NCBI GenBank assembly: GCA_033854175.1
Contig: JAWOKN010000004.1
Location: 6,579-70,578 of the forward strand
DNA from: DATKPE01 sp033854175
Lineage (GTDB): Bacteria; Bacteroidota; Ignavibacteria; UBA10030; SZUA-254
Direction of reading: 5' to 3'
DNA length: 64,000 bases
Shown piece after piece: positions 28,322 to 35,517 of this stretch. The first letter of the stretch is position 1; each line of letters starts with the position of its first letter. A program made the translations under genes and the position numbers. The notes beneath the pieces were generated by a model, which was given only the letters and a program-made list of their open reading frames with translations, did no database searches and was not told where the DNA came from.

Positions 28322-28888
28322 TCACGCAGCCTTGACGCGCTCGATGTAATCTCCCGTGCGCGTGTCGACACGGATCACATCTCCTTCATTGATGAAGAGC
28401 GGCACATTGACCGTCGCACCGGTCTCGACCTTCGCGGGTTTCTGGGCACCGGTAGCCGTATCACCCCGGACACCCGGAACTGTCTCGACAATTTTCAATT
28501 CCACGGTTATCGGAATCTCAACCGAAACGATCTCATTCCCGTTGAAGGCTATCTCAACAGTCTCGCTTTCTTTCAGAAAATGGGCACCGTCACCAATCTG
28601 TTCCTCATCAATATTTATCTGATCATAGGTCTCCTTATCCATGAAGACGTACGACGTGCCGTCATGATAGAGATACTGAAACTCTTTTGTCTCAATCCGG
28701 ATCGCTTCGACCGTTTCACCGGCGCGAAAGCGTGTCTCAATGACTTTTCCTGAACGTAAACTCTTCAGTTTGGCACGCACAAACGCGCGCCAATTTCCTG
28801 GATTGACATGCTGAAATTCAACTATTTGCCAGAGATCACCATCCATGCGAATCGTCATTCCGCTCCGGAAGTCCGAAGTCGTGGCCAT
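28322..28888 (-). CDS. efp: Elongation factor P with non-lysine tip residue
   Basis: 188-residue, three-domain translation factor that relieves ribosome stalling at polyproline. The domain I tip loop reads NPGNWRAF (residues 29-36), placing Asn32 where the modified Lys (or Arg) normally sits, with W33 and R34 after it. So neither beta-lysylation nor rhamnosylation at the standard position is possible. Domain III with GDTATGAQKPA and DTRTGDYIERV is normal. It is first in the efp-accB-accC-gcvH run. The promoter is in the 250 bp shared with the divergent phoB. Confidence 0.96.
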   Translation of the reverse strand: MATTSDFRSGMTIRMDGDLWQIVEFQHVNPGNWRAFVRAKLKSLRSGKVIETRFRAGETVEAIRIETKEFQYLYHDGTSYVFMDKETYDQINIDEEQIGDGAHFLKESETVEIAFNGNEIVSVEIPITVELKIVETVPGVRGDTATGAQKPAKVETGATVNVPLFINEGDVIRVDTRTGDYIERVKAA

Positions 28889-29051
28889 AAAACTCCTTCT
28901 AGTTTAAAAAAATAAGGTCTCAATGAAAGTTGGAGCAAAAAGATACAAAGAACTCAACTGAAAGTCAAGGAACACGCAGGTTTTCGCGGTTTTCTTCATG
29001 TTTTGTCCATTCCCCCACACGTCATCCCATCCGGTATGAGACCCCGGAATC

Positions 29052-29068
29052 TTAACAGAACGTTAACA
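29052..29068 (+). promoter_or_regulatory. Candidate PHO box upstream of phoB
   Basis: TTAACA-GAACG-TTAACA: two identical hexamers with a 5-bp spacer, i.e. an 11-bp repeat, the form bound by PhoP in Bacillus. It lies 9 bp upstream of the phoB -35, which fits activator binding and autoregulation. Confidence 0.6.
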
Positions 29069-29077
29069 TTCCTTCTA

Positions 29078-29106
29078 TTGCAACTCTCACCGATATTCGC
29101 TATGAT
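29078..29106 (+). promoter_or_regulatory. Promoter of phoB
   Basis: -35 TTGCAA (29078-29083), 17-bp spacer, -10 TATGAT (29101-29106). The in-frame ATG at 29106 overlaps the -10 and so cannot be the start; the transcript begins near 29113. Confidence 0.7.
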
Positions 29107-29135
29107 TGCATAACTTTTACCACCTTGCCATTTTC

Positions 29136-29834
29136 ATGACCGATCAAAAATCGATCCTTGTCGTGGACGATGAACAGGACATCGTCGACCTGGTGAAATA
29201 CAACCTGCAGCGGGAGGGATACAGAATTTTGACAGCCCGCAACGGCAAGGAGGCCCTCGACCAGTCCCAGAAACACCCCTCACTGATCCTCCTCGACGTC
29301 ATGATGCCCGAAATCAGCGGTCTGGAGGTCCTCAAAAACCTGAAATCGAATCCCTCCACACGGGCAATACCGGTCGTTTTTCTGACCGCCAAGGGATCGG
29401 AAGTTGACGAAATTGTAGGGCTGGAACTGGGGGCGGACGATTATATCACAAAACCGATCAGCATACCCAAACTCATCGCACGGATAAAAAACGTCCTCAG
29501 AAAATCCGAAACCCGATCCGACCAGAAGCAGACCAAGGAGGAACTCACCATCGGGGTGGTCCGCATCAACTCAGTCCAGCATTCGGTTCTCGTCAACAGG
29601 CGGGAGATCTTTTTTCCGAAGAAAGAGTTCGACATCCTGACCTATCTTGCGACCTATCAGGATCAGGTCATCACACGCGAAAGGCTCCTGAATGCCATCT
29701 GGGGTGAAAACGTGTACGTGATCGACCGGACGATTGATGTCCATATTCGCAAGATACGGGAAAAACTCGGGGAGTTTGCCGATTATATCGAAACCATTAA
29801 AGGCGTGGGATACAGGATGCGGGCACCGGCGTGA
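29136..29834 (+). CDS. phoB: PhoB/PhoP-type response regulator
   Basis: 232-residue OmpR-family regulator. The receiver domain (about 5-120) has the acidic pocket DDE (11-13), phosphorylated D54 in LLDVMMP, and the K in DDYITKP. The C-terminal winged helix includes DRTIDVHIRKIREKLG. I identify it as phosphate-type because it is clustered with pit, DUF47 and phoR. I start at ATG 29136; there is no Shine-Dalgarno in the roughly 23-nt leader. It converges with pit, stop codons 16 bp apart. Confidence 0.93.
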   Translation: MTDQKSILVVDDEQDIVDLVKYNLQREGYRILTARNGKEALDQSQKHPSLILLDVMMPEISGLEVLKNLKSNPSTRAIPVVFLTAKGSEVDEIVGLELGADDYITKPISIPKLIARIKNVLRKSETRSDQKQTKEELTIGVVRINSVQHSVLVNRREIFFPKKEFDILTYLATYQDQVITRERLLNAIWGENVYVIDRTIDVHIRKIREKLGEFADYIETIKGVGYRMRAPA

Positions 29835-29850
29835 AGCCTTGTTATGCATC

Positions 29851-30840
29851 CTAGGGTAAGAACAGCGATATAACCCCGTAACTGACAATACCAACAACCG
29901 CGGAGGCAGGAATTGTCAGGATCCAGGCGATGATGATATTTCCCGCCACCCCCCAACGGACTCCGGAAAGACGTTTTGTCGCACCGACTCCCATAATGGC
30001 GCCCGTGATCGTATGAGTCGTGCTCACCGGTATACCTCCCCAGGCGGTAACCAAGAGCGTCAGGCCACCGGCCGTTTCGGCGCAGAACCCCCCCGAAGGC
30101 TTCAATTTTGTGATTTTTTGTCCCATGGTCTTCACAATTCTCCATCCCCCGAAAAGGGTGCCCATGGCAATTGCAAAATGCGACATGAGGATAACCCAGA
30201 ACGGGACATCGAACTTTTGCAGAATCCCCGCTGTAACCAGTAACCCGGTTATCACCCCCATCGTTTTCTGGGCATCGTTGGTGCCGTGGCCGAGGCTGTA
30301 CAGGGCAGCCGAAAGGAGCTGAAGTTTTCTGAATGTCGTGTTGATCCGGGAAGAGGATCTCCGGTGGAAAAGCCACATGACAATGACCATAAAGGCAAAT
30401 CCCATCACCATTCCCATCAGCGGGGCGATAAATATGAAACTGACCGTCTTGACCCAGCCGCCGTAGAGAATGGAGCCGAATCCCGCCTTTGCCACTGCAG
30501 CGCCGGCGTAGCCTCCCATCAATGCATGTGAGGAGCTCGTCGGTAATCCCAGATACCACGTGATGATATTCCACGTGATCGCGCCGATGAGTCCCGCCAT
30601 GATGACATATTCGGTCACCGCGTGAAGATTGATGAGACCCTGGCCGAGGGTTTTCGCGACGTGCACATCAAAGAGGAATGCCGCAACAAGATTGAAAAAC
30701 GCTGCCCAGGCGACGGCCATGCGGGGGGTCAAAACACGCGTAGAAACGACCGTGGCTATGGAATTGGCGGAATCATGGAATCCGTTGAGAAAATCGAAGA
30801 TGAGCGCTATGAAAATAATCGCAACGACGAGGGAGAGCAT
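29851..30840 (-). CDS. pit: Low-affinity inorganic phosphate transporter (Pit)
   Basis: 329-residue multi-pass permease importing metal-phosphate with protons. Two inverted halves each have the family signature: DFLNGFHDSANSIATVVSTR near residue 17 and SLGHGTNDAQKTMGVITG near 190. It begins three bases after the DUF47 stop. The two form an operon placed between phoB and phoR on the opposite strand. Confidence 0.96.
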   Translation of the reverse strand: MLSLVVAIIFIALIFDFLNGFHDSANSIATVVSTRVLTPRMAVAWAAFFNLVAAFLFDVHVAKTLGQGLINLHAVTEYVIMAGLIGAITWNIITWYLGLPTSSSHALMGGYAGAAVAKAGFGSILYGGWVKTVSFIFIAPLMGMVMGFAFMVIVMWLFHRRSSSRINTTFRKLQLLSAALYSLGHGTNDAQKTMGVITGLLVTAGILQKFDVPFWVILMSHFAIAMGTLFGGWRIVKTMGQKITKLKPSGGFCAETAGGLTLLVTAWGGIPVSTTHTITGAIMGVGATKRLSGVRWGVAGNIIIAWILTIPASAVVGIVSYGVISLFLP

Positions 30841-30843
30841 GGA

Positions 30844-31488
30844 TCAGGCGTGTTTGATAAGGAGCGTCTCGAGAACATTCGCGGCGTCTTCACACTTGTC
30901 GGTGGCGGTCTCAAGACCGACGTAGATCTCCTTCAGCTTGATGATCCTGATGGGATCCTTTTCGTGATCAAAAAGATCGGCGATACCCTCCTCGAAGATA
31001 TCATCGGCCGTGTTCTCGTATTCATTGACTTTTTCCAAAATCCTCTGAAGCTCCTTGCTCTTGCGGAAATCGCGCAGCAACGCGACACCGCGCCGCAGTT
31101 CAACGACGGATTCCTGCAGGATTGTCGCAAGCGTCCTCATGTGCGACGGGCAATTCTCGATCTTGTAAAGGACAAACCGTGAGGCGCTCCCGTCGATGCA
31201 ATCCATCACGTCATCGAGCACGGATGCAAGAAGGTGAATGTCTTCCCTGTCAAACGGCGTCACAAACGTGGAGTTCAGTTCGGCAAAGATCTTGTGGGTG
31301 ACGGAATCGCCATGATGTTCGAGTTCGTGCATTTTGATCACAATTCTTTCGTGATCCTGCATGTTCCCCTCAAACATGCCGTTGAAGAGGTCCGCCGCCT
31401 GGATGAGATTAGCCGCCGATTCCTCAAAAAACTGATAAAACTTTTCATCATGCGGCAGGAGGACCTGGATTAACCGGTCGAGTTTCAT
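30844..31488 (-). CDS. DUF47 PhoU-like Pit accessory protein
   Basis: 214 residues, all-helical, with acidic metal-binding repeats of the PhoU/DUF47 type (for example EYENTADDIFEEGIADLF). Such proteins are usually co-encoded with Pit and modulate it. I start at ATG 31488 (MKLDRLIQVL); the longer frame to 31704 runs through the phoR promoter region. Its own promoter is at 31530-31558. Confidence 0.92.
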   Translation of the reverse strand: MKLDRLIQVLLPHDEKFYQFFEESAANLIQAADLFNGMFEGNMQDHERIVIKMHELEHHGDSVTHKIFAELNSTFVTPFDREDIHLLASVLDDVMDCIDGSASRFVLYKIENCPSHMRTLATILQESVVELRRGVALLRDFRKSKELQRILEKVNEYENTADDIFEEGIADLFDHEKDPIRIIKLKEIYVGLETATDKCEDAANVLETLLIKHA

Positions 31489-31529
31489 GGATGTTTCCTT
31501 AAGGAAGATGGTGATCTTTAGGGCTGATA

Positions 31530-31558
31530 ATAATACACAATTATCGGTTGAGATACAA
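31530..31558 (-). promoter_or_regulatory. Promoter of the DUF47-pit operon
   Basis: On the minus strand -35 TTGTAT (31553-31558), 17-bp spacer, -10 TATTAT (31530-31535). I saw no clear PHO repeats next to it. Confidence 0.6.
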
Positions 31559-31578
31559 TCTTTTTCCACCCGAAAACT

Positions 31579-31606
31579 TTGAAAATCCCCAGGATATTTG
31601 TACAAT
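31579..31606 (+). promoter_or_regulatory. Possible promoter of phoR
   Basis: -35 TTGAAA (31579-31584), 16-bp spacer, -10 TACAAT (31601-31606), about 43 bp before the phoR ATG. Confidence 0.45.
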
Positions 31607-31648
31607 GGCACTGATATTCCCATACGACGGCGCAACCCGACTCCATTC

Positions 31649-33085
31649 ATGAAAATTCGCACGAAACTCAGTCTCCTTCTGATCGTTCTGACCACACTTG
31701 TCATATTTTCCGCGGGTTACTTTTCCATTGTCACCCTCAGAAATTATTATCATGACCGAATGGTGGATGAGATGAAGGTCCAGGCTTCTCTTTTTGATTC
31801 CCTCCTGCCGCATGTGGAAGGCGCGGACAGCCTCTCCTATGCGTTTATCCAGCATATAGTCCATACCGCAGATGTGCGCCTCACCCTTATCAGCCCGGAC
31901 GGCACCGTCGTCTTCGAGTCTGACCTGGCTGAATCGCGTCTGGGATCGATCGAAAATCACATAAACAGACCCGAAATTCAACAGGCGCTCAAGGAAACAT
32001 TCGGAACCACTACGCGTCACAGCGCAACGCTGAACATTGAGATGCTCTATCTCGCCAAACATCTTACCGAACCATTGCGGTTTGGATCCCCCCCACGGGA
32101 TGTATCTTTTGTCCGGATCGGAGTACCCCTGACGATTGTCTCACAGCGGCTGGCCGAAGTCCAGTCGAAAATACTGACCGTCTGCGGAATTCTTCTCCTT
32201 GTGATGATCGGGGTGAGTTTCCTCGTCGCACGGCGCATCACCCAGCCGATCAGGATCATGAATGCAACGGTCAACAAAATCCGGAACGGAAACCTTGAGC
32301 TCCGCATCCCCGTCATGACCCGAGACGAGCTCGGACAACTGGGGGAAACCCTCAACGACATGATTGACCGGCTCGACAAGGATATCATCCAGTTCAAAAA
32401 ACTCGAGCGGGTGAGGACCGAATTCCTCGGGAATGTTTCCCATGAGCTGCGCACCCCGATTTTTACAATCCAGGGAATGCTTGAGACTCTCCTGAACGGC
32501 GCGCTTGATGACAAGGAGGTGAGCAGGGATTTTATTGAACGGGCACTTCACAACACCCACAGACTGGGAGTTCTCCTCGGCGATCTCATTGAAATATCCA
32601 GAATTGAATCGGGCGATATGAAAATGAGCTTCCGGTATTTCGACGTCGACGAATTTCTCTCCGCAGTCGTCGCCGAGTTCACCCGGGACGCCGCCAAAAA
32701 AAGGATCCATCTGATGTACAAGCATCCCGAAATTCATACCGAGGTGTACGGAGACCGTGACCGGCTCCGCCAGGTCATGGTCAATCTCCTCGACAATGCG
32801 TTGAAATATACTCCCGAAGAGGGGATAGTCGAAATTACTGTTGAAACCCGATCCCAGATGACCACGATAAGTGTACGCGATACAGGTGTCGGCATCGCCA
32901 GCGAACATCTTCCGAGAATATTCGAGCGGTTTTACCGCGTCGACAAACAACGATCGCGTGAAGCAGGCGGGACGGGGCTTGGGCTGGCTATCGTAAAACA
33001 TATCATCGAAGCCCACGGCAGCACGGTTCAGGTCGAGAGCAGTGTCGGCCATGGGAGCATATTCCGGTTTACACTCAAATCGTGA
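31649..33085 (+). CDS. phoR: PhoR-type sensor histidine kinase
   Basis: 478-residue inner-membrane kinase. TM1 is about 8-28 and the extracytoplasmic sensor about 30-175. TM2 lies near 180-200, followed by HAMP (ARRITQPIR onward). HisKA carries the phosphorylated His in NVSHELRTP (about 265), then HATPase_c with DNALKYT, DTGVGI and GGTGLGL. There is no PAS domain, unlike E. coli PhoR. I start at ATG 31649; an upstream extension to 31598 would overlap the promoter. Its partner is very probably phoB, with the pit operon between them. Confidence 0.9.
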   Translation: MKIRTKLSLLLIVLTTLVIFSAGYFSIVTLRNYYHDRMVDEMKVQASLFDSLLPHVEGADSLSYAFIQHIVHTADVRLTLISPDGTVVFESDLAESRLGSIENHINRPEIQQALKETFGTTTRHSATLNIEMLYLAKHLTEPLRFGSPPRDVSFVRIGVPLTIVSQRLAEVQSKILTVCGILLLVMIGVSFLVARRITQPIRIMNATVNKIRNGNLELRIPVMTRDELGQLGETLNDMIDRLDKDIIQFKKLERVRTEFLGNVSHELRTPIFTIQGMLETLLNGALDDKEVSRDFIERALHNTHRLGVLLGDLIEISRIESGDMKMSFRYFDVDEFLSAVVAEFTRDAAKKRIHLMYKHPEIHTEVYGDRDRLRQVMVNLLDNALKYTPEEGIVEITVETRSQMTTISVRDTGVGIASEHLPRIFERFYRVDKQRSREAGGTGLGLAIVKHIIEAHGSTVQVESSVGHGSIFRFTLKS

Positions 33086-33161
33086 AGGGTGCCGACACCG
33101 TCTGCGGTCATTCCTGCTTCACCCCTATCCCCCCCGGTTGAATACCGCGGGTGTCCAAGAT

Positions 33162-33200
33162 TTCACAATTCCTTAACCATTCGTTTACCGTGACATTACC
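33162..33200 (+). promoter_or_regulatory. Four-repeat PHO box
   Basis: TTCACA, TTAACC, TTTACC and ATTACC start at 33162, 33173, 33184 and 33195, each exactly 11 bp apart. The array covers the -35 region of a promoter whose -10 is TATATT at 33210-33215. This is the arrangement of PhoB/PhoP-activated promoters. Confidence 0.7.
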
Positions 33201-33209
33201 CGGGGAGTG

Positions 33210-33215
33210 TATATT
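33210..33215 (+). promoter_or_regulatory. -10 element of the PHO-box promoter
   Basis: TATATT, nine bases after the last PHO repeat. No separate -35 hexamer is visible, as expected if the regulator replaces it. The start would be near 33222, giving a 14-nt leader before the ATG at 33236. Confidence 0.6.
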
Positions 33216-33235
33216 GGGACCATCACCCGAAGACG

Positions 33236-33580
33236 ATGACCGCTCTCGAACATAAAGGATTTTTCCCCCTCACACCGGCCTGTATCGACGCGACCGCGCC
33301 CCCAACCGCGGGGGTCTATACGCTCGCCGTCCGCCTTCCGAACGGGGTCCACAAAACGTTCTTCACCGCAGGGACTGAAAATCTCCGCATATCGCTGATC
33401 CGGCTGTCCGGGGGCGATCAGAGTGGCGTTTCGGCCGAGGCACGCGGGTATCTCTCCACCTACCGGTGTTATTTCACATATTTCGTCATCCCTGATCCGG
33501 AACAGCGGGAAGCGGTCACAAAAATGCTGTCGCTGACCTGCGATCCGATCAGCCAGCTAACGATGATATCCTGCACATGA
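33236..33580 (+). CDS. Small GIY-YIG-like protein, probable phosphate-regulon member
   Basis: 114-residue soluble protein with no signal or membrane segment. The N-terminal half has AGVYTLAVRLP ... FFTAG ... ENLRISLIRL, which resembles the beta-hairpin and helix of a GIY-YIG nuclease domain; the later Y-FTYFVIPDPEQREAVTKML matches the region with the catalytic Glu. The YIG half is altered to FTAG, so activity is uncertain. A four-repeat PHO box drives it. Family assignment is tentative; the gene call itself is supported by promoter position and codon pattern. Confidence 0.65.
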   Translation: MTALEHKGFFPLTPACIDATAPPTAGVYTLAVRLPNGVHKTFFTAGTENLRISLIRLSGGDQSGVSAEARGYLSTYRCYFTYFVIPDPEQREAVTKMLSLTCDPISQLTMISCT

Positions 33581-33713
33581 ATTCCCGCGTATCTCCGCTG
33601 GGATGGCGAGTGATCGTCCCGGATGCCCTCCGGCGAGAGAGAAGGCCCGTATCAGCCTGATATGTTGCATTTACCGGGGATTCTTCGTACTATGGGCGCA
33701 CGTCATCTCTGGT

Positions 33714-34040
33714 ATGCGAATTCCTCTACTCCTCATCCTCTGTACGATCGCTTTCGCAGCGTGTTCACGAAACGATCAGACGCCATCTCCGAGAATCCCG
33801 GAGGACCGGTTCGCATCGTATTATGCCTCAGCCCTCGTCATCACCCAGGAGGGGAAGCTCCTCAAATACGATACGCTGATGACCAGACACCGGATCGACA
33901 GCCTTCAACGAACCTACCAATTCAGCAAGGAGGATGTGGAGGAAACAATGAAATTTTATCATAACGACCTCAACAGGTGGAAAGATCTGAATCTGAAGGT
34001 CGTCAAGAATATCGAAGAGATGCAGAAGAAGAATGAATAA
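33714..34040 (+). CDS. Small DUF4296-like lipoprotein
   Basis: 108 residues. The signal peptide ends at lipobox FAAC. The mature part begins near IPEDRFASYYASALVI and continues with helical segments (RHRIDSLQRTYQF, VEETMKFYHNDLNRW). That order matches DUF4296 lipoproteins of Bacteroidota, whose function is unknown. ATG 33714 is where the signal peptide starts; an upstream extension to 33603 is not exported-like. Confidence 0.75.
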   Translation: MRIPLLLILCTIAFAACSRNDQTPSPRIPEDRFASYYASALVITQEGKLLKYDTLMTRHRIDSLQRTYQFSKEDVEETMKFYHNDLNRWKDLNLKVVKNIEEMQKKNE

Positions 34041-34048
34041 GATTGTCG

Positions 34049-34078
34049 TTGCATTTTTCCGGTGAATTTTCTTATATT
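34049..34078 (+). promoter_or_regulatory. Promoter with overlapping inverted repeat, upstream of OPA transporter
   Basis: -35 TTGCAT (34049-34054), 18-bp spacer, -10 TATATT (34073-34078). GTGAAT (from 34062) and ATTCAC (ending 34081) form an inverted repeat spanning the -10, a possible operator. Confidence 0.55.
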
Positions 34079-34131
34079 CACGGCAATCACCCCCAAGATT
34101 CCCCGATCATCACAACACCGTCTTACGTCGC

Positions 34132-35493
34132 ATGGAGATAAACGCACATGGTGTACTGATCCCCCGGCCTGAACACACGCGAATGTTCAGGAAACGCCGC
34201 GCCGTCAACTGGCTGACGCTCGGCTGCACCTACGCGGCCATGTATATGGCGCGGTACAACTTCGCATTTGCCAACAAGGACCTCTCCGACACCTACGGAT
34301 TCTCAAAAACCCAGGTCGGATCGATCATCACCTTCGCAACCCTTGTCTACGGTCTGGCGGCGATGTTCAACGGACCCCTGGCCGACCGGATCGGCGGACG
34401 CCGAGCCATGCTGATCGGCGCATGGGGTGCCTTTGTGTTCAACCTCGCCTTTGGCATGGCCGCAAATCTTGGATTCCTCTCGACCGGCTCGCTTGTCCTC
34501 GGATACCTTGCGACAATCTGGACGCTTAACATGTATTTTCAATCGTATAGTGCACTCGCGGTCGTCAAGGTCAACTCTGGGTGGTTCCATGTCAGTGAAC
34601 GGGGGATATTCTCGGCAATCTTCGGATCGATGATCCAGATGGGACGCCTCGGAGTCTACGCGCTGATGACCATTCCGGCGGTCGTGATTCTTCCGTGGCA
34701 ATGGAAATTTTACCTGCCTGCAATGTTCGCAGCGGTTTTTGCCACCCTGACATTCTTTTTCGTCCAGGATACCCCCAAGGACGCCGGTCTGGACGATTTC
34801 GATCCGCAGGATGCGACCAGCGGAGATACTGAAAAAATAACGTTCAAATACGTCGCAAGAAAGATCTTCACCAACCCGATCACGATCACCATAGCCGGGG
34901 CGGAGTTCTGCACGGGTCTGGTCCGAAAAGGTTTCGAGGAATGGTTCCCCCGGTACATGCAGGAGGTGCAGCATTTGCGGCTGGACAATCCCGTATTCCG
35001 ACAGAATGCCCTCGCCATCGTCGGCGCCGGCGTCGCCGGGGCCTTCGCTGCAGGTTTTCTCTCCGACAGGTTGTTCAAAACCCGGCGCCCCCCCGTGGCA
35101 TTCATCGGCTACACAATTCAGATCCTCTGTCTGACGGTCGTATGGACCGCGCCGTCAATCAATCTCGTCATCCTGGCATTTACACTCAATTCGTTTGCGA
35201 TCTCCATGGTCCATTCCATGCTCTCGGGGACTGCCTCGATGGATTTCGGGGGAAAACGCGCCGGTGCAACCGCCGCCGGAATGTTTGACGGGATGCAGTA
35301 CCTCGGCGGATCGATTATGGGCTGGGGTATGGGAGCCCTTCTGGATGCCTATGGATGGAATGTGTGGGGACCAAGTATGATCGGCTTTGCGGCTGTCGGG
35401 GCAGTGCTCATGCTCCCGTTGTGGAGAGTGGTCCCCAAACGGACAACGTCGAAAATTCCCGTCGAGGAACCCGTTCTCGAAGGTGATCGGTAG
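34132..35493 (+). CDS. MFS transporter of the OPA (GlpT/UhpT-like) type
   Basis: 453-residue, 12-helix major facilitator. The N-terminal half has MYMARYNFAFANKDLS, similar to the substrate-loop region of GlpT, UhpT and PgtP, and the MFS motif ADRIGGRR between helices 2 and 3. Family members exchange organophosphates for inorganic phosphate. Its place beside phoBR and pit agrees with that role, but the substrate is inferred. The ATG at 34132 lacks a Shine-Dalgarno; the ATG at 34183 is a possible later start. Confidence 0.85.
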   Translation: MEINAHGVLIPRPEHTRMFRKRRAVNWLTLGCTYAAMYMARYNFAFANKDLSDTYGFSKTQVGSIITFATLVYGLAAMFNGPLADRIGGRRAMLIGAWGAFVFNLAFGMAANLGFLSTGSLVLGYLATIWTLNMYFQSYSALAVVKVNSGWFHVSERGIFSAIFGSMIQMGRLGVYALMTIPAVVILPWQWKFYLPAMFAAVFATLTFFFVQDTPKDAGLDDFDPQDATSGDTEKITFKYVARKIFTNPITITIAGAEFCTGLVRKGFEEWFPRYMQEVQHLRLDNPVFRQNALAIVGAGVAGAFAAGFLSDRLFKTRRPPVAFIGYTIQILCLTVVWTAPSINLVILAFTLNSFAISMVHSMLSGTASMDFGGKRAGATAAGMFDGMQYLGGSIMGWGMGALLDAYGWNVWGPSMIGFAAVGAVLMLPLWRVVPKRTTSKIPVEEPVLEGDR

Positions 35494-35517
35494 GACGCAC
35501 AACCCCAAAACGCACGT

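Noticed and set aside
31530..31648. PHO box in the DUF47/phoR intergenic region
   Set aside because: Only loosely similar hexamers (TTTTCA, TTCGGG); they do not keep the consensus positions.
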